This document shows, one piece after another, positions 1 to 8,077 of a stretch of 41,577 nucleotides of DNA (positions are counted from its first letter, which is position 1; every line of letters starts with the position of its first letter). Under the pieces are notes generated by a model, which was not told the DNA's origin, made no database searches, and worked only from the letters and a program-made list of their open reading frames with translations. Source of the DNA: Bauldia sp. (GTDB lineage Bacteria; Pseudomonadota; Alphaproteobacteria; Rhizobiales; Kaistiaceae). The stretch is taken from NCBI RefSeq assembly GCF_020442045.1, contig NZ_JAGRLA010000035.1:1-41577 (forward strand). The letters run 5' to 3'. A program made the position numbers and the translations under genes.

Positions 1-53
1 CGGCGGCGGCAACGGTCAATGGATGATCGCGGGGGGGCGTGAAGAAGACGGCA

Positions 54-209
54 ATGCGCATGGCAGCCTCATATCACGAGAACTGCGAAGATGTTGCGAC
101 AGTCGCTGGCGTCATGGATCGCCTCTGGTCGATGGAAGACGTCGTGGTACTGATCGACGCTCGCGCGCCGAAGCCGGGTAAGCGGGGGCCGTACCGCAAG
201 CGCGCTTAA
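54..209 (+). pseudogene. IS1-like transposase, C-terminal remnant
   Basis: The last ~35 codons read GVMDRLWSMEDVV, then LIDARAPKPGKRGPYRKRA and a TAA stop. This matches from memory the C-terminal tail of IS1-like DDE transposases common in alphaproteobacteria, where PAMAAGVTDRLWSMED... precedes a terminal KRGPYKKR. The residues before it do not preserve the usual YNFVRIHKTLR...PAMAAG segment in one frame. The nucleotides still resemble it across frames, and there is an in-frame stop at 24-26, so the copy is decayed. An intact transposase could lie left of the window only if the frame were restored, which seems unlikely. ATG at 54 is the first convenient start and GTG at 39 is also in frame; neither need be used. 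Confidence 0.55.
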
Positions 210-318
210 AGGACCTTATGTGAGCGGAACAACTGGGTTAGTGTTGTGTTATCTAAGCGAATTGCATCTGTAGTTTTCTCTTGAATCAGAGACCTACCTA
301 TGCCACTTGATATGCACT

Positions 319-354
319 CCGTTGTGTCCTGCTACGCTATAGAGGCCACAACGG
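319..354. repeat. Inverted repeat CCGTTGTG/CACAACGG
   Basis: Perfect 8-base arms (319-326 and 347-354) separated by 20 bases, lying between the transposase remnant and the NYN gene. It could be an operator, a remnant of a mobile-element end or part of a leader structure. Nothing else recognisable was found in 210-318 or in this interval. Confidence 0.4.
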
Positions 355-359
355 CATAA

Positions 360-381
360 AAGGGCTCCTGCGGGAGCCCTT
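360..381 (+). terminator. Stem-loop AGGGCTCC-TGCG-GGAGCCCT
   Basis: Perfect 8-bp stem (361-368 with 373-380) and a 4-base loop, extended by an A-T pair (360/381). It is followed by TGCTATTT, a weak T-rich tail. It ends 20 bases before the NYN start codon, so it would end transcription arriving from the left or act as a leader hairpin for that gene. The short T tract keeps confidence moderate. Confidence 0.5.
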
Positions 382-401
382 GCTATTTGTGAGCCATCCA
401 T

Positions 402-1262
402 ATGGATCGCATCGCTGTTTTCGTTGACGCGGGCTACCTTTTTGCTCAAGGGAGCGCTGCCGTCACCGGCAGTAAGAAGCCAAGAGCGAACGTGGTTTTG
501 GATGCCCCAGAGGCGTTAGCGGCGCTCAAGGCGTTGGCTGCAGAAAAAGCCCCAGATTGTAAGCTACTTAGAATTTATTGGTACGATGGCGCCATCGGAG
601 GCGCGCGCCCTACGACCGACCAGGCCGTACTCGCAAACCTGGACGATGTGAAGCTCAGGCTGGGATTTGTAAATAGTTCAGGCCAGCAGAAGGGAGTGGA
701 TTCTCTAATCGTAACGGACCTCATCGAGCTCGCGCGACTCAAATCTGTCAGCGACGCAATTTTACTTTCTGGCGACGAAGACGTGCGTGTCGGCGTACAG
801 ATCGCGCAGAATTATGGAGTTCGGGTTCATCTGTTGGGCATCACGCCAGCAAGGGGATCACAGTCGCATCAACTTCTGCAGGAGGCCGACACCACTACTG
901 AGTGGGATGAGAACGTGGTTGCGCGCTTTATTTCAATCCGGGACCCTCAGCCCCAAGTCGAAATACGCAATGAGGTGACAACCACTGAGGTTGTAGCGGT
1001 GGCGGTCGCATCGGTTGAAGCTTCAGTGGCCGATATTGGAGCCGCTATCACTGTCGCGGTCGAAGCGTTTGTGGGTGGTTTGAGTACGACCGATGTTCAG
1101 GGTATCGCCACTTATTGGGAAACCGAGCGAGGAGTGCCGTCCGATTTTGACCGGAGGCTACTGCCAAAGTGCCGGGACGCAATTGGTAGGAACCTGGAAC
1201 GGGATGAGATGCGACAAGCGCGGGCAGCATTTCAAAAAGCGGTCCAGAACCGGCTTTCTTAG
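402..1262 (+). CDS. NYN-domain protein (LabA/DUF88-like putative RNase)
   Basis: The 286-aa product begins with the PIN-like NYN signature: VFVDAGY with Asp9, then KGVDSLIVTDLIELA with Asp100, and LLSGDEDV with Asp125/Asp127. It continues with a strand-helix-strand segment that ends near RVHLLGI (residue 146). These acidic residues are the expected metal-binding set of NYN/PIN nucleases, so RNA cleavage is the likely but unproven activity. Residues ~185-225 are a Val/Ala/Thr-rich linker. Residues ~226-286 form a small helical C-terminal domain that I do not recognise. Codon use is visibly more A/T-rich than in the genes to the right, and the gene sits beside a transposase remnant, which suggests horizontal acquisition. 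There is no strong ribosome site before ATG 402 and no partner gene that would indicate a target. Confidence 0.8.
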   Translation: MDRIAVFVDAGYLFAQGSAAVTGSKKPRANVVLDAPEALAALKALAAEKAPDCKLLRIYWYDGAIGGARPTTDQAVLANLDDVKLRLGFVNSSGQQKGVDSLIVTDLIELARLKSVSDAILLSGDEDVRVGVQIAQNYGVRVHLLGITPARGSQSHQLLQEADTTTEWDENVVARFISIRDPQPQVEIRNEVTTTEVVAVAVASVEASVADIGAAITVAVEAFVGGLSTTDVQGIATYWETERGVPSDFDRRLLPKCRDAIGRNLERDEMRQARAAFQKAVQNRLS

Positions 1263-1315
1263 TCCCCCTAGGTGACTTACGCAGGCCCGGCATAATGTTC
1301 AAATTGGAACGTTGT

Positions 1316-1346
1316 GGCCGAATAATCCCACCAGATTATTGGGGCC
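1316..1346. repeat. Imperfect hairpin between convergent genes
   Basis: AATAATC (1321-1327) pairs with GATTATT (1334-1340) around a CCACCA loop, flanked by GGCC (1316-1319) and GGCC (1343-1346). It lies just after the NYN stop in an A/T-rich stretch and may terminate that transcript. The rest of 1263-1415 shows no gene. Confidence 0.35.
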
Positions 1347-1415
1347 AATTTTCCCACGGCGAGATGCCCCCATATCCCCAAATTTCAAACTGAGACACTA
1401 CCCGACAGTCGCGGG

Positions 1416-1445
1416 AAAAACCCGGCCCGGTTCGGCCAACCGGGT
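1416..1445 (-). terminator. Rho-independent-like terminator of the eight-gene operon
   Basis: Read on the minus strand, CCCGGTT (1444-1438), loop GGCCG, AACCGGG (1432-1426) form a perfect 7-bp stem. Five bases later comes TTTTT (1420-1416). The site lies 34 bases after the stop codon of the last minus-strand lactonase gene, where the operon's terminator should be. Confidence 0.6.
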
Positions 1446-1478
1446 GCGCCAGCTGCCCGGATGACCGAACCGGCTCCG

Positions 1479-2357
1479 TCAGCCGCCGAAACGCGGCTCC
1501 GGAACGCCCGTGATGCCGAGGTCGTGGATGGCGAAGAGGCTGCCGCGCAGCACGCCGTCGCCGGGGAAGCGCGGCAGCGGCGGCTTGGCCATCGAGGTGA
1601 CGTAGAGGATATCGAGATTGGGCCCGCCGAAATTGACGCTGGTCACCTTCTTGACCGGCATGTCGATCACCCGGTCGACCGTGCCGTCCGGCGCGTAGCG
1701 ATAGAGCTTCCCGACATAGACGCCGGCGCTCCACACATAGCCCTCGCTGTCGACGGTCGCGCCGTCGGCGGCGCCGCCCTCCGAGGTATCGACCTTGGTG
1801 AAGGTCCGGCGGTTGGAGACGCCGCCGGTGTCGAGGTCGTAGTCATAGGCCCAGATCTCGCCCGACCAGGAATCGGCGAAATAGAAGATCCTGCCGTCCG
1901 GGCTCCAGCACGGGCCGTTGGAGACGATGATGCCGTCGTCGATCTTGTGGACCGACATGTCGGGATCGAGCCGGTAGAGGGCGCCGTTCGGGCCCGATTC
2001 CTGGGTATCCATCGAGCCGGCGACGAAACGGCCGCGCCTGTCGACCTTGCCGTCATTGATCCGGTTGGCGTCCTTGCCGGGCTCGGGATCGTGGATCAGC
2101 TCGACGTCGCCGGTCCCGAAGTCCAGCGTATGGAAGCCGTTGGCGAGCGAGCAGATCGCGCCGTTGCCGTCCTTGCGGATGGCGATGGAGCCGATCTTCT
2201 CCGGCACGTCCCATGCCCGGATCTCGCGGCCGTCATGGGTCGAGCGGAAGACCCGGCCGTCAAAGGAATCGATCCAGTAGAGCCGCTGCTGCTCGACGTC
2301 CCAGAGCGGTCCTTCCCCGAGAGTCGTCTTGACGTCGACCAGAACCTCGATGCGCAT
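1479..2357 (-). CDS. SMP-30/gluconolactonase family lactonase (distal copy)
   Basis: A 292-aa six-bladed beta-propeller of the SMP-30/LRE family, which uses a divalent metal to hydrolyse aldonolactones to aldonates. The family's metal and substrate residues are visible: Glu15 in LGEGPLWD, Asn101 in RINDGKVD, Asn147 in SNGPCWSPD and Asp198 in GAADGAT. There is no signal peptide, so it is cytoplasmic. It is the last gene of the minus-strand operon, 31 bases after its paralogue at 2389-3261. The ATG is preceded by GGGGAAAGGA at good spacing. The two copies share long identical stretches around the active site but differ in the loops after residue 120 and near the C-terminus. That suggests duplication with changed substrate preference. 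The exact lactone is unknown. Confidence 0.88.
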   Translation of the reverse strand: MRIEVLVDVKTTLGEGPLWDVEQQRLYWIDSFDGRVFRSTHDGREIRAWDVPEKIGSIAIRKDGNGAICSLANGFHTLDFGTGDVELIHDPEPGKDANRINDGKVDRRGRFVAGSMDTQESGPNGALYRLDPDMSVHKIDDGIIVSNGPCWSPDGRIFYFADSWSGEIWAYDYDLDTGGVSNRRTFTKVDTSEGGAADGATVDSEGYVWSAGVYVGKLYRYAPDGTVDRVIDMPVKKVTSVNFGGPNLDILYVTSMAKPPLPRFPGDGVLRGSLFAIHDLGITGVPEPRFGG

Positions 2358-2388
2358 GGCGTTGTCCTTTCCCCAATCAGATTATCGG

Positions 2389-3261
2389 TCAGCCGGCGAA
2401 GCGCGGCTCGGGCAGGCCGCGGACGCCGAGCCCATGGACGGCGAAGACGCAGCCGGCCTCGCGCTCCAAGTGATAGGCGTTGCCCATCGGCCGGGCCATC
2501 GACGTGACATAGGCGATGTCGAGATTCGGGCCGCCGAAGATGACGCTGGTCGTCGACTGCACCGGCAGGCCGACGATGCGGTCGACGACGCCGTTCGGGT
2601 CGAAGCGGATCAGGCGGCCCGAATAGACCTCGGCGCTCCACAGGTATCCCTCCTCGTCGACCGTCGCGCCGTCGGGAAACCCGCGCAGCTTGTCGAAGGT
2701 GGTGAAGGTACGCCGCGAGAGGAGGTTGCCGGTCTCGATGTCATAGTCGTAGGCGTAGATGACCTTCCGCATCGAGTCGGCGAAATAGAAGGTCTTGTCG
2801 TCGGGGCTCCAGCACGGCCCGTTGGAGACGACGATATCGGTGTCGAGGAGATGCAGCGACAGGTCGGGATCGAGCCGGAACAGCTTGCCGACCCCGTCGC
2901 GCTCCTCGAAATCCATCGAGCCGGCGATGAAGCGGCCGCGGCGATCGACCTTGCCGTCATTGAGGCGCGGCCGCAATTCGCCCGGCTGCGTCTCGTTGAT
3001 GCGGGTCACCGCGCCGGTGCCGAAGTCGAGGAAGTGGAAGCCGCTCCGCAGCGCGACCACCGCGCCGCCGTGTTGCCGCAGAGCCATCGAGCCGACCGGC
3101 TCCGGCAGCCGCCAATGCCTGACGTCGCGGCCGGCCGCGTCGCAGGAATGGACCGCCGGGCCGTAGGAATCGATCCAGTAGAAGCGCTGCTCCTCGACAT
3201 CCCAGAGCGGCCCCTCCCCGAGGCTGTCCTTGTCCTCGATCAGGACCTCGATCCTCAGCAT
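2389..3261 (-). CDS. SMP-30/gluconolactonase family lactonase (proximal copy)
   Basis: The 290-aa paralogue of the next gene, same fold and length. Active-site residues are Glu16 (LGEGPLWD), Asn101 (RLNDGKVDRRGRF), Asn147 (VSNGPCWSPD) and Asp197 (FPDGAT). As a cytoplasmic lactonase it would hydrolyse a lactone formed by one of the two dehydrogenases upstream. It starts with ATG after a strong GGGGAGGGGAAG ribosome site and lies 12 bases after the BKACE stop, so it is part of the same transcript. Two lactonases in one pathway are unusual. They could handle gamma- and delta-lactones, two stereoisomers or two different sugars. Confidence 0.88.
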   Translation of the reverse strand: MLRIEVLIEDKDSLGEGPLWDVEEQRFYWIDSYGPAVHSCDAAGRDVRHWRLPEPVGSMALRQHGGAVVALRSGFHFLDFGTGAVTRINETQPGELRPRLNDGKVDRRGRFIAGSMDFEERDGVGKLFRLDPDLSLHLLDTDIVVSNGPCWSPDDKTFYFADSMRKVIYAYDYDIETGNLLSRRTFTTFDKLRGFPDGATVDEEGYLWSAEVYSGRLIRFDPNGVVDRIVGLPVQSTTSVIFGGPNLDIAYVTSMARPMGNAYHLEREAGCVFAVHGLGVRGLPEPRFAG

Positions 3262-3273
3262 CTTCCCCTCCCC

Positions 3274-4206
3274 TCAGAACGCCACCTTGTCGCCGCCCTT
3301 GAGCTCGAGGATCTCGCGCGCCTCGTCGGAGGTGGCGATCTCCTTGCCGAGGCCCTCGATGATCTTGCGGACGCGGGCCACCTGGTCGGCATTGGTCCTG
3401 GCGAGCTCGCCGGGACCGTTCCACAATGAATCCTCGAGACCGACACGGACGTTGCCGCCCATCGCCGCCGCCTGGGCGGCGATCGCCATCTGGTTCCGGC
3501 CGGCGCCGAGCACCGACCAGCGATACTGGTCGCCGAACAGGCGATCGGCGGTGCGCTTCATATGCGCGACGTCCTCCGGATGCGGGCCGATGCCGCCGAG
3601 GATGCCGAAGACCGACTGGACGAAGAAGGGCGGCTTGACGATGCCGCGGTCGGCGAAATGGGCGAGCGTGTAGAGATGGCCGATGTCGTAGCACTCGATC
3701 TCGAAGCGGGTGCCGTTCTCGGCGCAGGTCGACAGGATGTATTCGATATCGGCGAAGGTGTTCTTGAAGATGCGGCTGACCGATTCCTCGAGATAGGGCC
3801 GCTCCCAGTCGTATTTGAACTCCTTCTGGCGCTTCAGCATCGGGTAGAGGCCGAAATTCATCGAGCCCATGTTGAGCGAGGCGACCTCCGGCTTGAAGGT
3901 CGCGGCCGGGCGGACGCGCTCCTCGATCGCCATGGTCGGCGCGCCACCGGTGGTGATGTTGACCACGCAGCCGGAGCGCTGCTTGATCACCTTGAGGAAG
4001 GGCGCGAAGGCCTCCGGCGACTGGTCGGGCTGGCCGTTCTCCGGATTACGGGCATGAAGGTGGACGATCGCCGCGCCGGCCTCCGCCGCGCCGATCGCCG
4101 CGTCGGCGATCTCCTCAGGCGTGATCGGCAGGTAGGGCGACATCGAGGGGGTGTGGATGGCGCCGGTAACCGCGCATGTGATGATGACCTTGTCCTTGGC
4201 TGCCAT
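3274..4206 (-). CDS. Beta-keto acid cleavage enzyme (BKACE, ex-DUF849)
   Basis: The 310-aa TIM-barrel protein has the BKACE signature. The zinc ligands are His49 and His51 in VHLHARNP and Glu258 in RVGLEDSLW, with Arg254 and Asp259 beside them. The family condenses a 3-keto acid with acetyl-CoA and splits it into a CoA thioester and acetoacetate; the founding member is 3-keto-5-aminohexanoate cleavage enzyme (Kce). In Kce an acidic residue after the CGA motif is, as I recall it, near the substrate amine. Here the motif is TGAIHTPSMSP with no acid, which fits a hydroxylated, non-amine substrate. The gene is 16 bases after the HAD-fold dehydrogenase, which could supply the 3-keto acid. The family assignment is firm; the substrate is inferred. 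Confidence 0.88.
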   Translation of the reverse strand: MAAKDKVIITCAVTGAIHTPSMSPYLPITPEEIADAAIGAAEAGAAIVHLHARNPENGQPDQSPEAFAPFLKVIKQRSGCVVNITTGGAPTMAIEERVRPAATFKPEVASLNMGSMNFGLYPMLKRQKEFKYDWERPYLEESVSRIFKNTFADIEYILSTCAENGTRFEIECYDIGHLYTLAHFADRGIVKPPFFVQSVFGILGGIGPHPEDVAHMKRTADRLFGDQYRWSVLGAGRNQMAIAAQAAAMGGNVRVGLEDSLWNGPGELARTNADQVARVRKIIEGLGKEIATSDEAREILELKGGDKVAF

Positions 4207-4222
4207 TTTCCCTGTTCCTCGC

Positions 4223-5170
4223 TTACTCGCTGATATCCTTGGCGGCGCGCCGCTTGTGCGCGGCCAGCGCCATCAGCCGCCGATCCCGCCAGGCCTGGTG
4301 CCTGACCAGGTCCTTTTCCGGCAATTTCGCGCGGCGGTCCCGTTCGATGACGTCCATCACCGGTCCGGCCCAGTCGACGCGGCGCTGCATCTGGGGGAAG
4401 AGATTCTCGTAGATGCCCTGGTAGCGGATCGCATAATCGCGGATGCCGCCCGGCGCGTTGAGATCGATGGTCTCGAACGGCCCCATGAAGGACCAGCGCA
4501 GCGCCAGCCCGTCGCGGATGCCGATATCGACGTCCTCGATGGTCGCATAGCCGTCGGCGACCAGCCGGAAGGCCTCCTCGAGCAGCGCGCCCTGCATGCG
4601 GTTCATGATGAAGCCGTCGAGCTCGCGCTTCATGACGATCGGCGCCTGGCCGCAGGAGACGAGGAAGTCGCGGACGCGCTCGACCACCTCCGGCGCGGTC
4701 CATGGCGCCGGGACGACCTCGGCCGCCGGAATGAGATAGGGCGGGTTGATCGGATGGACGACGAGGCAGCGGGCGCGGCCTTCGAGCTCCTCGGTGAAGT
4801 GGGAGGGCAGGATCGCCGAGCTGGAGCTGGCGATGGAGGCATCCGCCGGCGCCGCCGCGTCGAGGCGGGGGAAGATCTCCTTCTTCATCGCCACCGTCTC
4901 GGGCGTGTTCTCCTGGACATGGGAGACACCGGCCAGCGCGGCCTCGAGATCGTCCTCGACGCGGATGCTGGCCAGCACGTCGTCCGGCTCGCGCCCCATC
5001 AGCAGGTCGTTGGCCTTCAGATCGGGCAGGACGCCGGCGATGAAGTCGATCGCCCGCCGCGGGGCTTGGCTGTCGTTGTCCCATAGGGCGACGTCGTGGC
5101 CGGCGCGCGCGAAGGTGATCGCCCAGGCGCGGCCGATGAAGCCGGAGCCGATGATCGCGGTCTTCGACAT
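4223..5170 (-). CDS. 3-hydroxyacyl-CoA dehydrogenase-fold NAD dehydrogenase (gulonate 3-dehydrogenase/carnitine dehydrogenase type)
   Basis: The 315-aa protein starts with a Rossmann motif IIGSGFIGRAW (Gly8, Gly10, Gly13) and Asp31 at the end of beta-2, so NAD is the likely cofactor. Catalytic-region residues of the family are present: the Ser cluster 116-119, His140 in VVHPINPPYLIP, Glu152 and Asn191 in GFIMNRMQ. Small members such as L-gulonate 3-dehydrogenase (lambda-crystallin) and L-carnitine dehydrogenase oxidise a 3-hydroxyl of a free acid to a 3-keto acid, exactly what BKACE needs. The ATG directly abuts the stop of the SDR gene with no intervening base. The sugar-type transporter and the lactonases argue for a sugar acid over carnitine. 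Confidence 0.85.
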   Translation of the reverse strand: MSKTAIIGSGFIGRAWAITFARAGHDVALWDNDSQAPRRAIDFIAGVLPDLKANDLLMGREPDDVLASIRVEDDLEAALAGVSHVQENTPETVAMKKEIFPRLDAAAPADASIASSSSAILPSHFTEELEGRARCLVVHPINPPYLIPAAEVVPAPWTAPEVVERVRDFLVSCGQAPIVMKRELDGFIMNRMQGALLEEAFRLVADGYATIEDVDIGIRDGLALRWSFMGPFETIDLNAPGGIRDYAIRYQGIYENLFPQMQRRVDWAGPVMDVIERDRRAKLPEKDLVRHQAWRDRRLMALAAHKRRAAKDISE

Positions 5171-5980
5171 CTACAGGGTCTCCACATTGGCATCGACGCC
5201 GAGCGACTGGCCCGAGACATTGGCGCCGGCATCGGAAAGCAGGAAGGCGATCATCGCCGCGACGTCATGCGGGCTCACCATGCGGCGGAGCGACACCCGC
5301 GAGAGATATTCCGCCTCCATCTCCTCATAGGACACCCCGACCTGCTCGGCGCGGGCGCGGATGACCCCGGTCATGCGCGGCCCCTCGACAATGCCGGGGA
5401 GGATCGCATTGACCCGGATATTGGCGGGCCCGAGCTCCTTGGCGAGGCTCTGGGTGAAGCCGATGACGCCGAATTTCGCCGAGGAATAGGGCGTCCGGAA
5501 CGCGTAGCCGTGACGGCCCGCGGCCGAGGACATGTTGACGATCGAGCCGCCGCCCGCCGCCTTCAGCATCGGCACGCCACGATGGGCGCAGAGGAACTGG
5601 CCGGTCAGGCAGATATCGAGGGTGCGGCGCCAATCGGCCGGATCGATCTCGTCGACGCCGCCGGTCGGACCGGCAATGCCGGCATTGTTGATCAGGGCAT
5701 CGAGGCCGCCGAGCGTGTCGGCGACGGCGGCGAACATGCGGTCGACATCGCCGTCGTCGGAGACATCGGCCTTGATCCGGCCGGCATCGGGAAAGTCGCG
5801 CCCGAAGGCATCGAGAGCCTCGTCGGAGACGTCGCAGACGAAGATCCGCGCGCCGTGACGGGCGAGCCGGCCGGCGATGGCGAGGCCGATGCCGCCTGCG
5901 CCGGCGGTGATCAGGACGCGCTGCCCGGCGATTCCCGCCGCAAGGTCGTTGCTCGCAGCCGCTTCAGTCATGGCATTCAA
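5171..5980 (-). CDS. SDR family NAD(P) dehydrogenase (sugar or sugar-acid)
   Basis: A classical short-chain dehydrogenase of 269 aa. It has the glycine motif TAGAGGIG (25-32), Asp50 as a likely NAD-selecting residue, NNAG (98-101), catalytic Ser152, Tyr165 and Lys169 (YSSAK), and the C-terminal VSGQSLGVD segment. In this operon it most plausibly oxidises the imported sugar at C1 to the lactone. It could instead oxidise C3 of the aldonate, with the HAD-fold enzyme doing another step; sequence alone does not decide. It follows the permease by 9 bases. The first ~15 residues are poorly conserved, and ATG at the fourth codon is an alternative start. Confidence 0.87.
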   Translation of the reverse strand: MNAMTEAAASNDLAAGIAGQRVLITAGAGGIGLAIAGRLARHGARIFVCDVSDEALDAFGRDFPDAGRIKADVSDDGDVDRMFAAVADTLGGLDALINNAGIAGPTGGVDEIDPADWRRTLDICLTGQFLCAHRGVPMLKAAGGGSIVNMSSAAGRHGYAFRTPYSSAKFGVIGFTQSLAKELGPANIRVNAILPGIVEGPRMTGVIRARAEQVGVSYEEMEAEYLSRVSLRRMVSPHDVAAMIAFLLSDAGANVSGQSLGVDANVETL

Positions 5981-5989
5981 TCCTTACTG

Positions 5990-8077
5990 TCAACTCGTTT
6001 CCCGCCGGTCGCGGAGCGCGATGACCGCGCCGAGGACGACGACTCCGTAGATGATCGCCCGGGTGGCGTAGGGCAGCGTGGTACCGGCAAGCAGGGTCTG
6101 GAGTGCGGTGAGCAGCAGGACGCCGCCCAGCATTCCGAGGTAATGCCCGCGGCCGCCGGTGATCAAGGCCCCGCCGACCACGACGACCGCGATCGAGGGC
6201 AGGAGATAGTCGTCGCCCATGCCGAGGCTCGCCTGGCCGGAAAAGCCGGTCAGCAGGATGCCGACCAGCGCCGAGCAGACCGCCGACAGCACGTAGACGC
6301 CGACCAGCGTGCGGCCGACCGCGATCCCGGAAAGCTGCGCCACCCGGACGCCGTTGCCGATGCCGTAGACCCGCCGGCCGAAGGAGGTGCGCGACAGGAA
6401 GACCACCGCGAAGATGACGAAGGCGACCATGAAATAGACGACCGGGGTGATCCCGAGGAATTTCGAGGTCATGAAGGCGCGCAGCATCGGCGAGGAAAAG
6501 CCGGCCGGCGTGCCGCCGGAATAGAGCAGCGCCGCCCCTTGCAGGACGCCGTTGGTGGCGAGCGTCACGACGATCGGCGAGAGCCCCAGCCAGACGATGC
6601 CAAGGCCGTTGACGAGACCGATGACCACCGCGACGAGGATCACGACCGGAAGCGCATAGACCAGCGCCGCGTCCGATCCCTGCACCATGCCGGCGAGAAG
6701 GATGCCGCAGAAGCCGATCGTCCAGGGCACCGACAGGTCAAGCCCGCCGGTGAGGATCACCGTGCCCTGCCCCAGCGCCAGGATGGCGAGGAAGCTCGAC
6801 AGGACGATCAGCGAGTTCCAGTAGGTCCAGTTGAAGATCGCGTTGCCAAGCCAGAACTGGGTGACGAGGACGACCAGCACCATCGCGACATAGGCGGGCA
6901 GCGCATAGCGGAGCGCCTCGCCGTGGCGGCTCCAGAAGGATGGCGCTTCGCCGGTCCGCGATTCCGGCCGGGTCACGTCGGTCATCGACAGCCGCCGGTC
7001 GCCGCCGCCGATCTGGGAGGGCAGCATGCCGGCGCGCCAGGCGCCGATCCGCGTCGCCGCACCGCGGATCTGGCGGGCAAGCTCCGAGTCGCGCGAGATG
7101 GAGCCGGCGAGCACCGCGAGCAGCAGGATGACGCCCTCGGCGATCGTCGAATAATAGGCCGAGACGTTGAGGACGAGCAGGATGTTGACGACGATCATCA
7201 GGATATAGGCGCCGAAGATCGAGCCGATCGGGCCGCCCTTGCCGCCGCCGAGCCGGGTGCCGCCGACAACCACCGCCGCGAAGATCGACAGGAGCAGCGG
7301 ATTGCCGACCAGCGGGTCGCCGGAACCGGTCTGGGCGCTGATGAAGACGCCGCCGAGGCCGTAGAAGCCGCCCGCCACCACATAGACGAAGAAACGCGTC
7401 CAGGCGACGCGAAGGCCGGCCGAGGCGGCGGCATGCGGATCGCTGCCGACGGCATAGATCGCCGTGCCGAACCGCGTCCGCTTCATCCACAGCCAGAAGA
7501 AGCCGACGACGACAAGCAGCGCGATCGGCATCGGGATCCAGTTCGGCACCAGGTCGCCGAGATAGAAACCGCCGATCGAGGGCGAAACGAAGCCGCCGGG
7601 CTTGTCGAGGATGAGCAGCGTCACGCCCTGGATGATGAACATCGTCGAGAGGGTGACGACGATCGGCTGCAGGCGGACGAAGGCGATGAAGAAGCCGTTG
7701 ACCGCGCCGATCCCCATGCCGACGCCGATGCCGACCAGCGTCCACAGCAGGACATTGGCCTCGAAGTTCATCGGGTCCATGCTGGTCGCCAGCACGACAT
7801 TGACCAGCGACAGCACGGCGCCGGCCGACAGGTCGAAGCCGCCGGACAGGATGACGATGGTCTCGCCGACCGCGGCGAGCGCCAGCGTCGCGCCGCCGCT
7901 CGACAGGAAGCTGATGTCGAAATAGCTCAGCGGCCCGGCGCTGATCAGGTCGACGACAAAGAGCAGGATGGCGAAGACGACGACCGCCGTCGCCAGCCCG
8001 CGGAAGCGGTTGAAACGAATGTCGAGACCGCGCTTGCGTTGTCCCTCGTCACGATCATAGGACGCCGAGGCGCTCAT
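5990..8077 (-). CDS. Fused ABC sugar permease (two RbsC-type domains)
   Basis: The 695-aa membrane protein contains two consecutive RbsC/BPD_transp_2-type permease units. The first, about residues 25-330, has GGFDLSAGAVLSLVN, VTLSTMFIIQGV and VVVGGTRLGGGKG. The second, about 385-690, has GGLDLSVPWTIGF, VTLATNGVLQGAAL and VVVVGGALITGGRG. A ~55-residue hydrophilic cytoplasmic linker (rich in Arg, Ser and Gly) joins them. Ordinary RbsC proteins are ~320-350 aa and dimerise, so this one supplies both halves of the channel in one chain. The two halves are clearly diverged, indicating an old duplication-fusion and possibly an asymmetric pore. Its ATG overlaps the ATPase stop by 4 bases, so translation is probably coupled. 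Confidence 0.9.
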   Translation of the reverse strand: MSASASYDRDEGQRKRGLDIRFNRFRGLATAVVVFAILLFVVDLISAGPLSYFDISFLSSGGATLALAAVGETIVILSGGFDLSAGAVLSLVNVVLATSMDPMNFEANVLLWTLVGIGVGMGIGAVNGFFIAFVRLQPIVVTLSTMFIIQGVTLLILDKPGGFVSPSIGGFYLGDLVPNWIPMPIALLVVVGFFWLWMKRTRFGTAIYAVGSDPHAAASAGLRVAWTRFFVYVVAGGFYGLGGVFISAQTGSGDPLVGNPLLLSIFAAVVVGGTRLGGGKGGPIGSIFGAYILMIVVNILLVLNVSAYYSTIAEGVILLLAVLAGSISRDSELARQIRGAATRIGAWRAGMLPSQIGGGDRRLSMTDVTRPESRTGEAPSFWSRHGEALRYALPAYVAMVLVVLVTQFWLGNAIFNWTYWNSLIVLSSFLAILALGQGTVILTGGLDLSVPWTIGFCGILLAGMVQGSDAALVYALPVVILVAVVIGLVNGLGIVWLGLSPIVVTLATNGVLQGAALLYSGGTPAGFSSPMLRAFMTSKFLGITPVVYFMVAFVIFAVVFLSRTSFGRRVYGIGNGVRVAQLSGIAVGRTLVGVYVLSAVCSALVGILLTGFSGQASLGMGDDYLLPSIAVVVVGGALITGGRGHYLGMLGGVLLLTALQTLLAGTTLPYATRAIIYGVVVLGAVIALRDRRETS

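Noticed and set aside
210..401. tRNA or small RNA gene near the left end
   Set aside because: The hairpins do not form a cloverleaf and there is no acceptor stem/CCA or T-loop GTTCRA pattern.
3274..5170. Carnitine/dehydrocarnitine catabolism for the HAD + BKACE pair
   Set aside because: The pairing is known for carnitine, but the RbsABC-type importer, two lactonases and SDR fit a sugar better; no betaine genes are adjacent.
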